This document shows positions 35,891 through 45,329 of a stretch of DNA of 64,000 bases, piece by piece. The stretch covers positions 4,712,001 through 4,776,000 of the forward strand of contig NZ_WNWM01000002.1 of the NCBI RefSeq assembly GCF_009727155.1, written 5' to 3'. The notes under the pieces are model-generated. The model searched no databases. It was not told where the DNA came from and worked only from the letters and a program-made list of their open reading frames with translations. The DNA is from Pseudoduganella dura (lineage in GTDB: Bacteria > Pseudomonadota > Gammaproteobacteria > Burkholderiales > Burkholderiaceae_D). Every line of letters starts with the position of its first letter. Position 1 is the first letter of the stretch. Made by a program: the position numbers and the translations under genes.

Positions 35891-36163
35891 ACGCCCGCGC
35901 GATGGGCATGGGATAATTCGTTGCATTGTGGATACAACTGGCAATCCGCCAGCGGTGCCGGCGGTGGCCGGAAATCCCATGTGGCGCGAAATTTTACACA
36001 TTGACGAAGCAGCGTCCCATAGAGGGGCGTCGCTTGCATGCTCCGGGGCATGATGTTATGTTGAGACGTCCGGGAGTGCCTTCGTGCCGCCCGCTGCCAC
36101 GTCGCCATCGCTACGATATTGCTACGATTTTGCTACGATTTTGTTAATCAAACACTAGAAAAT
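35891..36163. other. fimV upstream region
   Basis: No gene was recognised in this stretch, which together with the asd terminator makes a gap of about 350 bases. Its right end carries three tandem 11-base units (separate entry). No convincing -10/-35 pair was found. Confidence 0.35.
36110..36142. repeat. three tandem 11-base repeats before fimV
   Basis: GCTACGATATT, GCTACGATTTT and GCTACGATTTT follow one another directly and end 21 bases before the fimV ATG, overlapping the expected promoter/ribosome-site region. Copy-number change could alter spacing and expression. Confidence 0.7.
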
Positions 36164-39052
36164 ATGCCCGTACAAAAACGCTCCAGGGTCGCTTCATTCG
36201 CGTTGTCCGCATTGGCCAGCGCCATCATCGGCGCGGCCGCTCTCCCGACGGCCCATGCGGCAGGGCTCGGCAAGCTCACCGTGCTTTCCGCCCTGGGGCA
36301 GCCGCTGCGCGCCGAGATCGAACTGACGGCCGTGACGCCGGCCGAGGCGGCCGGCCTGGCGGTGAAGCTGGCGCCGCCCGAAGCCTTCCGGACCGCCAAT
36401 ATCGAGTTCAACCCGGCGCTGCTGAACCTGCGCTTCGACATCGAGCAGCGCGAAGGGCGCCGCTTCATCCGCGTGACGTCGGCGCAGCCGGTCAACGAGC
36501 CGTTCGTCGACATGCTGCTCGAGCTGTCGTGGGCCAACGGGCGCCTGGTGCGCGAATACACGTTCCTGCTGGACCCTGCCGAGATGCGCAATGCGCAGTC
36601 GCCGCAAGTGGCCGCGCCGGTGGAAGTGAACCGCGCCGTCGCGCAGGCCGGCGCGCCGCAAGCTGCCGCGCCATCCGCACCGCCGGCCGCTGCGCCGCCT
36701 GCATCGCCGCCCGCGCCGGCAAACGGGCGGCCTGCCGGGCGCGTGGAAAGCGACGATGTCCGCGTGAAACGGGGCGATACGCTGTCCGGCATCGCGAAGG
36801 AGGTCAAGCCGGTCGACGTGTCGCTCGACATGATGCTGGTGGCGCTGTACCGCGCCAACCCCGAGGCGTTCAGTGGCAACAACATGAACCGCCTGAAGTC
36901 GGGCAAGATCCTGTCGGTACCGGATGCCGACGCCGTGCGGGCCACCGGGCAAACCGAGGCGCGCCGCATCGTCGTGGCGCACGCGGCGGACTTCAACGCC
37001 TACCGTAACCGGCTGGCCGGCCAGGTCGAGGCGGCAACGCCGGCCCAGGCGTCCGAGCCGCAGCAAAGCGCGGGCGGCAAGATCACCACCAAGGTCGAGG
37101 AACGGCCGAATGCCGTCAACGAAGCCCGGGACCAGCTGAAGCTGTCGAAGGCCGGCGAAGCTGCCGGCAAGGCCGGGCAGGGCAGTGCGACCGAGGACAA
37201 GATCGCCAAGGACCAGCAGGTGGCCGACGCCGCCGCGCGCGTCAAGGAACTCGAAAAGAACGTCAGCGATCTCGAGAACCTGGTGGCGGTGAAGAGCCAG
37301 GCCGGCGCCGAGGCGCAGAAAGCCAGCGGCGTGCAGGAACTGGACAACCAGGGCAAACCCGTCGCGGCCGCGCCGCAGCCGGTGGCGCCGGCGGCGGCCC
37401 CGGCCAGGCCGGCGGCAACGCCGCCCGCTCCGGCGCCCGTTCCTGCCCCCGCGGACATGGAACCGGGCATCATGGATGCCGTGAAGGACAATATCCAGGC
37501 GTTCGGCATCGCGCTGGCCGCTATCCTGGCCGGCACGGCACTGATCCTGGCGCGGCGCCGCAAGTCGGGCGGCACCGCCGTGGCGCAGCGCGCACCGGTC
37601 GTCGCGCCGGTCGAACCCGGTACCCAGGCGCAGCCGCTGTATGCCGAGGCGGGCGGCCAGAGCGTCGATACCAGCAACAGCGTGTTCAATTCGAACTTCG
37701 CACCGTCCGCCAGCCAGCTCGACATGAACGAAGTCGATCCGGTGGCCGAGGCGGACGTCTATATCGCCTACGGCCGCGATGCGCAGGCCGAGGAAATCCT
37801 CAAGGAAGCGCTGCGCACCCATCCGGAACGCCACGCGGCGCGCCTGAAGCTGATGGAAATCTACGCGAACCGCAAGGATCTTCGCGCGTTCGAGGCGCAG
37901 GCCAGGGAACTGCATGCGCTGACGAAGGGGCAGGGCGACGAGTGGGCGCAAGCCGCCGCGCTGGGCCGTTCGATCGATGCGGGCAATGGCCTGTACGCGG
38001 CGCAGGATGGCGCCGGGCCGCTGGCCGGCACGGCGGTGGCTGCCGGTGCCGCTGCGCTGGCGGCCGACGCCGCGTTCGCCGCCGACGCCGCGCAGCCCGC
38101 CACGTCTTCCCCGGGCTTTGCCGCCGTGCTGGACGACGCCGCGCGCAGCCGCGCCATCGCGCCCGAGGCACATGAAGGCCTCGACCTGGACCTGAGCCAG
38201 GAACCGGCACCCGAAGCCGCCGTCCATGCGCTCGACTTCGATTTCGCCGAGACGCCCGCACCCGCGCCGGCACCGGCCGACCCGCTGGCGGACTTCGATT
38301 TCAGCGACGCCACCGCGCTCCCGGCCGACGCCCCCGCAACTGCGCCGGCAACCGCGTCCGCACAGCCGAAAGTGGCGGACGCCGGCGACGCCGAACACTT
38401 CCTCGACTTCGACCTGGGCGGCCTGAATTTCGAGCCGTCGCCGCCGGCGGCGGAGAAGGCGGCTCCGGCTGCCGCGGACGCCACGGCCGATCCATTCGAC
38501 CTGGCATTCGATGTGCCGCCCGAGGACGAGGCGCAGTTGGCCCCGTCCCCGTCCGAGCCAGCCATGGATTTCGACCTGGACCTGCCCGATGACGGCAGGG
38601 CGGCGCCTGCCGCCGCGGCGCCCGGCGCCGATCCGCTGGCCGAACTGGACCTGATGGACTTCGACGTGGCGCCGCCATCCGGCGCCCGGGCGGACGCCGC
38701 GCAGCCAGCCGGCAGCGCCGCGCCTGCCACCGATGAATCGGACTTTGCCGTGCCGGACCTGCCGGAGACCCCCGGCGCGGCACCGCCGCCGCCGGAATTC
38801 GACCTGTCGGGCATCGACCTCGACCTGGACGAGACGGCCACGCCCCAGCCCGAGGCAGCCACGCCGCCGGCCGCCGCAGCCGCGCCGCTGACACCGCTGC
38901 AAATGGAGATGGACACCAAGCTGGACCTGGCGGTCGCCTACCAGGAAATCGGCGACAAGGAAGGCGCGCGCGAATTGCTGGACGAAGTGCTGCGCGGCGG
39001 CAGCGACGACCAGGTGGCACGCGCCAACCAGATGCTGGCGCAGCTGGGCTGA
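36164..39052 (+). CDS. fimV: FimV/HubP-type polar peptidoglycan-binding protein
   Basis: FimV proteins mark the cell pole and organise type IV pili and chemotaxis arrays. The 962-residue product has a signal peptide (to about AAALPTAHA, residue 30), the FimV N-terminal domain (AGLGKLTVLSALGQPLRAEI), a LysM module (VRVKRGDTLSGIAKEV), a coiled coil (ADAAARVKELEKNVSDLENL) and a membrane helix (FGIALAAILAGTALILARRR, about 449-468). A TPR-like AEADVYIAYGRDAQAEEIL segment, a long acidic Ala/Pro/Asp region with repeated LDFDF-type motifs, and the FimV C-terminal domain (KLDLAVAYQEIGDKEGAREL) follow. ATG 36164 begins the signal peptide. Confidence 0.94.
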   Translation: MPVQKRSRVASFALSALASAIIGAAALPTAHAAGLGKLTVLSALGQPLRAEIELTAVTPAEAAGLAVKLAPPEAFRTANIEFNPALLNLRFDIEQREGRRFIRVTSAQPVNEPFVDMLLELSWANGRLVREYTFLLDPAEMRNAQSPQVAAPVEVNRAVAQAGAPQAAAPSAPPAAAPPASPPAPANGRPAGRVESDDVRVKRGDTLSGIAKEVKPVDVSLDMMLVALYRANPEAFSGNNMNRLKSGKILSVPDADAVRATGQTEARRIVVAHAADFNAYRNRLAGQVEAATPAQASEPQQSAGGKITTKVEERPNAVNEARDQLKLSKAGEAAGKAGQGSATEDKIAKDQQVADAAARVKELEKNVSDLENLVAVKSQAGAEAQKASGVQELDNQGKPVAAAPQPVAPAAAPARPAATPPAPAPVPAPADMEPGIMDAVKDNIQAFGIALAAILAGTALILARRRKSGGTAVAQRAPVVAPVEPGTQAQPLYAEAGGQSVDTSNSVFNSNFAPSASQLDMNEVDPVAEADVYIAYGRDAQAEEILKEALRTHPERHAARLKLMEIYANRKDLRAFEAQARELHALTKGQGDEWAQAAALGRSIDAGNGLYAAQDGAGPLAGTAVAAGAAALAADAAFAADAAQPATSSPGFAAVLDDAARSRAIAPEAHEGLDLDLSQEPAPEAAVHALDFDFAETPAPAPAPADPLADFDFSDATALPADAPATAPATASAQPKVADAGDAEHFLDFDLGGLNFEPSPPAAEKAAPAAADATADPFDLAFDVPPEDEAQLAPSPSEPAMDFDLDLPDDGRAAPAAAAPGADPLAELDLMDFDVAPPSGARADAAQPAGSAAPATDESDFAVPDLPETPGAAPPPPEFDLSGIDLDLDETATPQPEAATPPAAAAAPLTPLQMEMDTKLDLAVAYQEIGDKEGARELLDEVLRGGSDDQVARANQMLAQLG

Positions 39053-39088
39053 TGCATTCCGGCCCCATGCCGGCACAGCCCATGCTTG

Positions 39089-39094
39089 TATAAT
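39089..39094 (+). promoter_or_regulatory. possible -10 element upstream of truA
   Basis: A TATAAT hexamer lies 31 bases before the TTG start of truA, but no good -35 hexamer is present at 16-18 bases. Low-confidence promoter. Confidence 0.3.
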
Positions 39095-39124
39095 TCCGGC
39101 TCTTTCTTCAGGATTGGGCAGGCA

Positions 39125-39949
39125 TTGAAACGCATCGCATTGGGCGTCCAGTATGACGGCGCCGGCTGGCAGGGGTACCAGGTCCAGCCGCACGGCCAGA
39201 CCGTGCAGGACAAGCTGGAGGCGGCGATCGAGCGCTTTGCCCGTGTCCATATCGGCACCACCTGTGCCGGCCGCACCGATGCCGGTGTGCATGCGCTGGG
39301 GCAGGTCGTGCATTTCGATACCGACCTGCAGCGCGAGACGCATGCCTGGGTGCGCGGCATCAACGCCTTCCTGCCCGAGTCGATCGGCGTGCGCTGGGCC
39401 AAGGAGCTGCATGAGGTCATTCCCTATGGCGATGCCGAATTCCAGTCCGACCAGGACTTCCATGCCCGTTTCTCGGCGCGCTCCCGTACCTATCACTACC
39501 TGCTGTACAACAACGCGGTGCGCGCGCCGTTGCTGGCCGGCCGCGCCGGCTTCTCGCACCGCCCGCTGGATGTGGAACGGATGCGGACCGCCGTGCGCCC
39601 GCTGCTGGGCCGGCACGATTTCTCGGCATTCCGTGCCGCCGGCTGCCAGGCGAAAACGCCGGTCAAGGAAATGTACGAACTCGACATCGAGCGGCACGGC
39701 GACATGATCCTCTTCACGCTGCGCGCCAGCGCCTTCCTGCACCACATGGTGCGCAACCTGGTCGGCGCGCTGGTCTACGTGGGCCAGGGCCGCGAAAACA
39801 CGGACTGGCTGGGCGAACTGCTGGCGAGCGGCAACCGCACGCTGGCCGCGCCCACGTTCATGCCCGACGGGCTGTACCTGGCGCAGATCGAATACGACGG
39901 CAGGTGGGGCCTGCCGCAGGAAACCCCGCGCATCCTGCCGGCTTTTTGA
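39125..39949 (+). CDS. truA: tRNA pseudouridine(38-40) synthase TruA
   Basis: TruA isomerises uridines 38-40 in the tRNA anticodon arm. The 274-residue product has [20 protein letters not shown], the catalytic Asp in [27 protein letters not shown] and [19 protein letters not shown]. The start is taken as TTG at 39125, giving the usual MKRIALG-type N-terminus; another in-frame TTG at 39086 overlaps a TATAAT and would add 13 residues not typical of the family. It precedes trpF by 15 bases. Confidence 0.95.
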   Translation: MKRIALGVQYDGAGWQGYQVQPHGQTVQDKLEAAIERFARVHIGTTCAGRTDAGVHALGQVVHFDTDLQRETHAWVRGINAFLPESIGVRWAKELHEVIPYGDAEFQSDQDFHARFSARSRTYHYLLYNNAVRAPLLAGRAGFSHRPLDVERMRTAVRPLLGRHDFSAFRAAGCQAKTPVKEMYELDIERHGDMILFTLRASAFLHHMVRNLVGALVYVGQGRENTDWLGELLASGNRTLAAPTFMPDGLYLAQIEYDGRWGLPQETPRILPAF

Positions 39950-39964
39950 CGATTGATCGAGAAA

Positions 39965-40645
39965 ATGAGCATGCACCGTACCCGCATCAAGATCTGCGGC
40001 CTGACCCGCGAAGAAGACGTGGCCGCCGCCGTGGCCGCCGGGGCCGACGCGATCGGCTTCGTGTTCTACCCGAAGAGCCCGCGCTACGTGACGCCGCAGC
40101 GCGCGGCCGAACTGATCGCGATCCTGCCGCCGTTCGTCACCGCGGTCGGCCTGTTCGTCAATGCTTCAGCGCAAGAGGTGGCGGAAATCGTCCGCGTGGC
40201 GCCGGTCGGCCTGCTGCAGTTCCATGGCGACGAAACGGCGGACGATTGCGCGCGGGCCGCCGCCGCGGCGAACCGGCCGTTCCTCCGCGTCTTCCGGGTA
40301 AAACCATCCACGACCGGCACCGAGCTGCTAGAATACGAAGCACAAAGCCGCGCCTCCTCGTCCCTGTTCACCGGAGTGCTGCTCGATACGTTTGTCGATG
40401 CCTATGGCGGCGCAGGAAAGGTTTTCGATTGGTCTCTCATTCCAGAAGAACTCGCGCATCGGGCCGTTTTGAGTGGTGGCTTGAGCGTGCAAAATGCGAC
40501 TGGCGCGGTGGCGCAGGTTCGCCCGTTCGCGGTTGACGTCAGCAGTGGCGTCGAAGCCGCGAAGGGCATCAAGGATGCCGGCCTGATCGCGCAATTCATT
40601 GCCGCGGTCCAGGCCGGCGATGCCACCCCCCGGAACGCCGGCTGA
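39965..40645 (+). CDS. trpF: phosphoribosylanthranilate isomerase TrpF
   Basis: TrpF catalyses the Amadori rearrangement in tryptophan synthesis. The 226-residue TIM barrel shows RIKICGLTREEDVAAAV (catalytic Cys), ADAIGFVFYPKSPRYV, LLQFHGDET, the catalytic Asp in VLLDTFVDAYGGAGKVFDW and VDVSSGVEAAKGIKD. ATG 39965 is used; a TTG at 39953 would add four residues. The gap to trpB is 57 bases. Normal length and motifs. Confidence 0.95.
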   Translation: MSMHRTRIKICGLTREEDVAAAVAAGADAIGFVFYPKSPRYVTPQRAAELIAILPPFVTAVGLFVNASAQEVAEIVRVAPVGLLQFHGDETADDCARAAAAANRPFLRVFRVKPSTTGTELLEYEAQSRASSSLFTGVLLDTFVDAYGGAGKVFDWSLIPEELAHRAVLSGGLSVQNATGAVAQVRPFAVDVSSGVEAAKGIKDAGLIAQFIAAVQAGDATPRNAG

Positions 40646-40702
40646 GCTTCGTACAATAATTTTTGTGCAGCAACGGCGTTCCAGCTTCCAGAGAACGCCA
40701 TC

Positions 40703-41956
40703 ATGACTTTCGCCTCCGATTACACGTCGTCCCTTGCATCGCCGCTGTTCCATGCCACCGATTACCAGCTGCCCGACGCCACCGGCCACTTCGGCCCGTA
40801 TGGCGGCTCGTTCGTCGCCGAAACGCTGACCTACGCGCTGGCCGAGCTGAACGAAGCCTACGCACGCTACAGCCAGGATCCCGAGTTTCTCGAAGAGTTC
40901 CGCTACGAACTGAAGCACTTCGTCGGCCGCCCGTCGCCGATCTATCACGCCAAGCGCTGGTCCGAGATCGCCGGCGGCGCGCAGATCTACTTCAAGCGCG
41001 AAGACCTGAACCATACCGGCGCGCACAAGATCAACAACGTCATCGGCCAGGCGCTGCTGGCGAAACGCATGGGCAAGCCGCGCATCATCGCCGAAACCGG
41101 CGCCGGCCAGCACGGCGTGGCCACCGCCACGATCTGCGCCCGCTTCGGCCTCGAATGCGTGGTCTACATGGGTTCCGAGGACGTCAAGCGCCAGGCGCAG
41201 AACGTCTACCGGATGAAGCTGCTGGGCGCCACCGTCGTGCCTGTCGAATCCGGTTCGAAGACCCTGAAGGATGCGCTGAACGAAGCGATGCGCGACTGGG
41301 TCACCAACATCGAAAACACGTTCTACATCATCGGCACCGTGGCCGGCCCGCACCCGTACCCGATGCTGGTGCGCGACTTCCAGTCCGTGATCGGCGAGGA
41401 ATGCCTGGTGCAGATGCCCGAAATGACCGGCCGCCAGCCCGACTACGTGCTGGCCTGCATCGGCGGCGGTTCGAACGCGATGGGTATTTTCTACCCGTAC
41501 ATCGACCAGAAGGAAACGCAGCTGATCGGTGTGGAAGCGGCGGGCGAGGGCCTCGACACCAGCAAGCACGCGGCCTCGCTGACGAAGGGGTATCCGGGTG
41601 TGCTGCACGGCAACCGTACCTACCTGCTGCAGAGCGAAGACGGCCAGATCATCGAAACGCATTCGGTTTCCGCCGGCCTCGACTACCCGGGCGTGGGTCC
41701 GGAACACGCCTGGCTGAAGGATTCGGGTCGCGCGCAATATGTGTCGATCACCGACGAGGAAGCTTTGAGCGCGTTCCACGACTGCTGCCACATCGAGGGC
41801 ATCATCCCCGCGCTGGAATCGTCGCATGCGCTGGCCTATGCGGCCAAGCTGGCCGCCACGCTGCCCAAGGACAAGATCGTGCTGGCCAACCTGTCCGGCC
41901 GCGGCGACAAGGACATGCACACCGTGGCCGAGCGGATGGGACTGAAATTCGGCTAG
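40703..41956 (+). CDS. trpB: tryptophan synthase beta chain TrpB
   Basis: TrpB condenses indole with serine using PLP. In the 417-residue product the PLP Lys is Lys109 ([10 protein letters not shown]). Other motifs are [33 protein letters not shown], the glycine-rich [15 protein letters not shown] (phosphate cup) and [17 protein letters not shown]. The ATG at 40703 gives the usual N-terminus. It pairs with TrpA encoded 120 bases downstream. Confidence 0.97.
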   Translation: MTFASDYTSSLASPLFHATDYQLPDATGHFGPYGGSFVAETLTYALAELNEAYARYSQDPEFLEEFRYELKHFVGRPSPIYHAKRWSEIAGGAQIYFKREDLNHTGAHKINNVIGQALLAKRMGKPRIIAETGAGQHGVATATICARFGLECVVYMGSEDVKRQAQNVYRMKLLGATVVPVESGSKTLKDALNEAMRDWVTNIENTFYIIGTVAGPHPYPMLVRDFQSVIGEECLVQMPEMTGRQPDYVLACIGGGSNAMGIFYPYIDQKETQLIGVEAAGEGLDTSKHAASLTKGYPGVLHGNRTYLLQSEDGQIIETHSVSAGLDYPGVGPEHAWLKDSGRAQYVSITDEEALSAFHDCCHIEGIIPALESSHALAYAAKLAATLPKDKIVLANLSGRGDKDMHTVAERMGLKFG

Positions 41957-42076
41957 GCAGTTGCCGCCAAGGCGCCCGTTGGCGCCTGCTTCCTCCCCAG
42001 TGCATACCCTGGGGCAGGTCCGTCGGGTTCGACCTCGGCTCCTGTCTCCGGGGGTTATCCAGATGAAAGAGAATCC

Positions 42077-42874
42077 ATGTCCCGTATCGCCCAGACCTTC
42101 ACCGCGCTGAAAGCGCAAGACAAAACCGGTCTCGTGACCTTCATCACCGCCGGCGATCCGTCGCCGGCCAGCACGGTGCCGCTGCTGCACGCCCTGGTGG
42201 CGGGCGGCGCCGATGTGCTGGAAATCGGCGTGCCGTTTTCCGACCCGATGGCCGAAGGCCCCGTCATCCAGCGTGCCTGCGAGCGCGCGCTGGTGCATGG
42301 CGTGGGCATCCGCCACGTGTTCGAGTACGTGCGCGAATTCCGCAAGACCAACCAGCACACGCCGGTGGTGCTGATGGGCTACGCCAACCCGATCGAGCGC
42401 ATCGGCGTCGATGCCTTTGTCGAGCAATCGCGCGAGGCGGGCGCGGACGGCGCGATCGTCGTCGATTATCCGCCCGAGGAATGCGAGGAGTTCGCCGCGA
42501 AGATGCGTGCGGCCGGGCTTGACCTGATCTTCCTGCTGGCGCCCACGTCGACCGCGGCGCGCATCGCCCAGGTCGCCAAGGTGGGCAGCGGTTTCTCGTA
42601 CTACGTGTCGCTGAAAGGCGTGACGGGCGCCGGCAACATCGACACCGCCCAGGTGGCCGAGCGGATCGCCGAGATCCGCAAGCACGTCAGCCTGCCGATC
42701 GGCGTGGGCTTCGGCATCCGCGATGCCGCCACCGCGAAGGCGCTGGCCGGCGTGGCCGATGCCGTCGTCATCGGCAGCCGGATCATCCAGGAAATCGAGG
42801 CCAGCGAGCCGGAGCAGGCCCCGGCCGCCGTGCAGGCGTTCGTGGCCGGCATCCGCCAGGCGCTCGACGAATAA
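42077..42874 (+). CDS. trpA: tryptophan synthase alpha chain TrpA
   Basis: TrpA cleaves indole-3-glycerol phosphate and channels indole to TrpB. The 265-residue barrel has the catalytic Glu in [19 protein letters not shown], the second catalytic Asp in [29 protein letters not shown] and [14 protein letters not shown]. It starts at ATG 42077 ([11 protein letters not shown]). A perfect 51-base palindrome follows eight bases after the stop. Confidence 0.97.
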   Translation: MSRIAQTFTALKAQDKTGLVTFITAGDPSPASTVPLLHALVAGGADVLEIGVPFSDPMAEGPVIQRACERALVHGVGIRHVFEYVREFRKTNQHTPVVLMGYANPIERIGVDAFVEQSREAGADGAIVVDYPPEECEEFAAKMRAAGLDLIFLLAPTSTAARIAQVAKVGSGFSYYVSLKGVTGAGNIDTAQVAERIAEIRKHVSLPIGVGFGIRDAATAKALAGVADAVVIGSRIIQEIEASEPEQAPAAVQAFVAGIRQALDE

Positions 42875-42881
42875 GCTCACT

Positions 42882-42932
42882 GCCGAGTCCGTGTCACATT
42901 GGTGCCTGGCACCAATGTGACACGGACTCGGC
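42882..42932. repeat. perfect 25-base-arm palindrome downstream of trpA
   Basis: Arms 42882-42906 and 42908-42932 are exact reverse complements separated by one T; the left arm starts GCCGAGTCCGTGTCACATTG. The RNA would form a very stable hairpin and could end the trp transcript, although no T tract follows. Its length and symmetry also fit a dispersed REP-like intergenic element; no second copy occurs in the window. Confidence 0.85.
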
Positions 42933-43057
42933 CATTCTCCCCGTTGTATGCCGCATGAAATCTCACGGGCGTGCGGAAAATTGCCAAAGTTGAATGTTCG
43001 ACACGACTGGCGGAAACGGCTACACTTCGCCCCTAAGTTAGAGCAACAGGAGAAAAT

Positions 43058-43930
43058 ATGAGCTGGTTGGAAAAACTGCTTCCCCCCCGTATCCAGCGCT
43101 CGGACGCGGCCGCCCGCAAGACGATGCCGGAAGGACTGTGGGTCAAGTGCCCCTCCTGCGAGGCCGTCCTGTATCGTACCGACCTCGAGTCGAACCTGCA
43201 TGTCTGCCCGAAGTGCGACCACCATATGCGCATCCGCGCGCGCGAGCGTCTCGACTCGCTGCTCGACGCCGGCGGCCGCTATGAAATCGGCCAGGAAACG
43301 CTGCCGGTCGACTCGCTGAAGTTCAAGGACAGCAAGAAATATCCCGACCGCCTGAAGCAGGCGATGGAAGCCACTGGCGAGACCGATGCGATGGTATGTC
43401 TGGGCGGTTCGATCATGAGCCTGCCGGTAGTGGTCGCGTGCTTCGAGTTCGAATTCATGGGTGGCTCGATGGGGTCCGTGGTCGGCGAGCGTTTCGCCCG
43501 CGCTGCCCAGGTGGCGCTGGAGCAGAAGGTGCCGTTCATCTGCATTACCGCCACCGGCGGCGCGCGCATGCAGGAAGGCTTGCTGTCGCTGATGCAGATG
43601 GCCAAGACCACGTCGATGCTGACCAAGCTGGCCGAGAAAAAGCTGCCGTTCATCAGCGTGCTGACCGATCCCACGATGGGTGGCGTGTCCGCCTCGTTCG
43701 CCTTCATGGGCGACGTGGTGATGGCCGAGCCGAAGGCGCTGATCGGCTTTGCCGGCCCGCGCGTGATCGAGAACACGGTGCGCGAGAAGCTGCCGGAAGG
43801 CTTCCAGCGTTCCGAATTCCTGCTCACCAAAGGCGCGATCGACATGATCGTCGACCGGCGCAAGATGCGCGAAGAAATCGCCCGCCTGCTGGCGCTGCTG
43901 CAAAACCAGGCTGCCGAAGTGCTGGCATAA
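43058..43930 (+). CDS. accD: acetyl-CoA carboxylase carboxyltransferase subunit beta AccD
   Basis: AccD with AccA transfers carboxyl from biotin to acetyl-CoA, the first step of fatty acid synthesis. The 290-residue product has the N-terminal four-cysteine zinc ribbon ([11 protein letters not shown] and CPKCDHHMR) and the crotonase-like core with [38 protein letters not shown] and [20 protein letters not shown]. It lies between trpA and folC, a common betaproteobacterial order. AGGAG precedes the ATG at 43058. Confidence 0.97.
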   Translation: MSWLEKLLPPRIQRSDAAARKTMPEGLWVKCPSCEAVLYRTDLESNLHVCPKCDHHMRIRARERLDSLLDAGGRYEIGQETLPVDSLKFKDSKKYPDRLKQAMEATGETDAMVCLGGSIMSLPVVVACFEFEFMGGSMGSVVGERFARAAQVALEQKVPFICITATGGARMQEGLLSLMQMAKTTSMLTKLAEKKLPFISVLTDPTMGGVSASFAFMGDVVMAEPKALIGFAGPRVIENTVREKLPEGFQRSEFLLTKGAIDMIVDRRKMREEIARLLALLQNQAAEVLA

Positions 43931-43950
43931 GCGGCATTGCCAGCAGCCCG

Positions 43951-43985
43951 AACGGGGCCGGGTCCGGAAAGGACCCGGCCCCGTT
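43951..43985 (+). terminator. strong hairpin after accD
   Basis: A perfect 15-base stem (AACGGGGCCGGGTCC and its complement) with loop GGAAA, 21 bases after accD. A long T tract is missing, so termination efficiency is uncertain. Confidence 0.6.
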
Positions 43986-44034
43986 GTGCATGGTGCGATA
44001 GAATCACGTCTTTCCGCTTTGTCTTCCGAGATTT

Positions 44035-45321
44035 ATGTCCAACCCGACCACCTTGCCCGAATGGCTCGCGCTGCTGGAATCGCGCCACGCCGAAACCGTC
44101 ATCAACATGGGCCTCGACCGCGTGCGCGCCGTCAAGGAGCGGCTGCAGCTGCAGTTCGCCTGCCCGGTGATCATGGTGGCCGGCACCAACGGCAAGGGGT
44201 CCACCTGCGCGATGCTGGAATCGATCCTGCTGCGCGCGGGCTACCGCGTCGGCCTGTACATCAAGCCGCACTTCCTCGATTTCAACGAGCGCGCACGCGT
44301 CAACGGTGACCTGGCTTCCGATGCGATGCTGGTCGAGGCCTTCGATGCCGTCGAGGCCGTGCGCGGCGACACGCCGCTGACCTATTTCGAGTTCACCACG
44401 CTGGCGATCATGCACCTGATGAGCAAGTCGTCGCTCGACGTGGCGATCCTCGAAGTGGGCCTGGGCGGCCGGCTCGACGCCGTCAACATCGTCGATGCCG
44501 ACGTGTCGATCGTGACCAGCGTGGACATCGACCATGTCGATTACCTGGGCGGCACGCGCGAACAGATCGGCTTTGAAAAGGCCGGCATCTTCCGGCCGGG
44601 CAAGGCGGCGATCTGCAGCGACCCGGTGCCGCCGCAGGCGCTGGTCGACCACGCCGCCGCGATCGGCGCCGACCTGTGGCTGATGGGCCGCGACTTCAAT
44701 TATTCGGGCGACAAGCAGCAGTGGAACTATGGCGGCCGTGCGCAGCGCCGCAACGCGCTGGCCTATCCGAGCCTGCGCGGCGCGAACCAGCTGCTCAATG
44801 CCTCGGCCGCGCTGGCCGCGCTCGAGGTGCTGAAGAGCGAACTGCCGGTCGGCGCGCAGGAAGTGCGGCATGGCCTGGTGACGGTCGAGCTGCCGGGGCG
44901 CTTCCAGGTGCTGCCGGGCCGCCCCAGCGTGATCCTCGACGTGGCGCACAATCCGCACGCGGCATCCGCGCTGAACCAGAACCTGGGCAACATGGGCTAT
45001 CACCCGTACACGTTCGCCGTGTTCGGCTCGATGCACGACAAGGATATCGACGGCGTCATCAAGGCCATCGGCGGGTCGATCGATCACTGGTGCGTGGCCA
45101 CGCTGCCGTCGCCGCGCGCCGCCACCGCTTCCGAACTGGCCGCGAAAGTGCAGGCCAGCGTGCCCGACCTGCACGAAAAAACCGTCAATGTGTTCGATTC
45201 GCCGGCACAAGCTTTTGCAAATGCAATCAGCCGGGCGGGCGAGAATGATAGAATTGTGGTCTTTGGCTCGTTCCTGACGGTGGCTGGCGTCATGGCCGCC
45301 CGAAAATCCTCTCTTCACTGA
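44035..45321 (+). CDS. folC: bifunctional folylpolyglutamate/dihydrofolate synthase FolC
   Basis: FolC makes dihydrofolate from dihydropteroate and glutamate and adds further glutamates. The 428-residue Mur-ligase-type enzyme has the P-loop VAGTNGKGSTCAMLESIL, IKPHFLDFNERARVNG, VAILEVGLGGRLDAVN and VILDVAHNPHAASALNQNL. The start is ATG 44035. The SPOR-domain gene begins eight bases after its stop, as in other proteobacteria where folC-dedD-cvpA-purF form a unit. Confidence 0.96.
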   Translation: MSNPTTLPEWLALLESRHAETVINMGLDRVRAVKERLQLQFACPVIMVAGTNGKGSTCAMLESILLRAGYRVGLYIKPHFLDFNERARVNGDLASDAMLVEAFDAVEAVRGDTPLTYFEFTTLAIMHLMSKSSLDVAILEVGLGGRLDAVNIVDADVSIVTSVDIDHVDYLGGTREQIGFEKAGIFRPGKAAICSDPVPPQALVDHAAAIGADLWLMGRDFNYSGDKQQWNYGGRAQRRNALAYPSLRGANQLLNASAALAALEVLKSELPVGAQEVRHGLVTVELPGRFQVLPGRPSVILDVAHNPHAASALNQNLGNMGYHPYTFAVFGSMHDKDIDGVIKAIGGSIDHWCVATLPSPRAATASELAAKVQASVPDLHEKTVNVFDSPAQAFANAISRAGENDRIVVFGSFLTVAGVMAARKSSLH

Positions 45322-45329
45322 TATCACGC

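Noticed and set aside
39086..39124. Longer TruA N-terminus from TTG 39086
   Set aside because: It overlaps a TATAAT hexamer and adds residues absent from the family's MKRIALG-type start.
36194..39976. Very long open frame on the minus strand opposite fimV
   Set aside because: High-GC codon bias leaves antisense frames open. The translation is low-complexity His/Arg/Gly-rich sequence without family motifs, while the plus strand encodes a recognisable FimV.
42010..42060. tRNA-like T-arm word GGTTCGACC between trpB and trpA
   Set aside because: No matching acceptor, D or anticodon arms could be folded around it; no tRNA was found anywhere in the window.
40328..43903. Minus-strand open frame of about 1190 codons across trpF, trpB, trpA and accD
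   Set aside because: It is the antisense shadow of four well-identified genes and shows no conserved domain.
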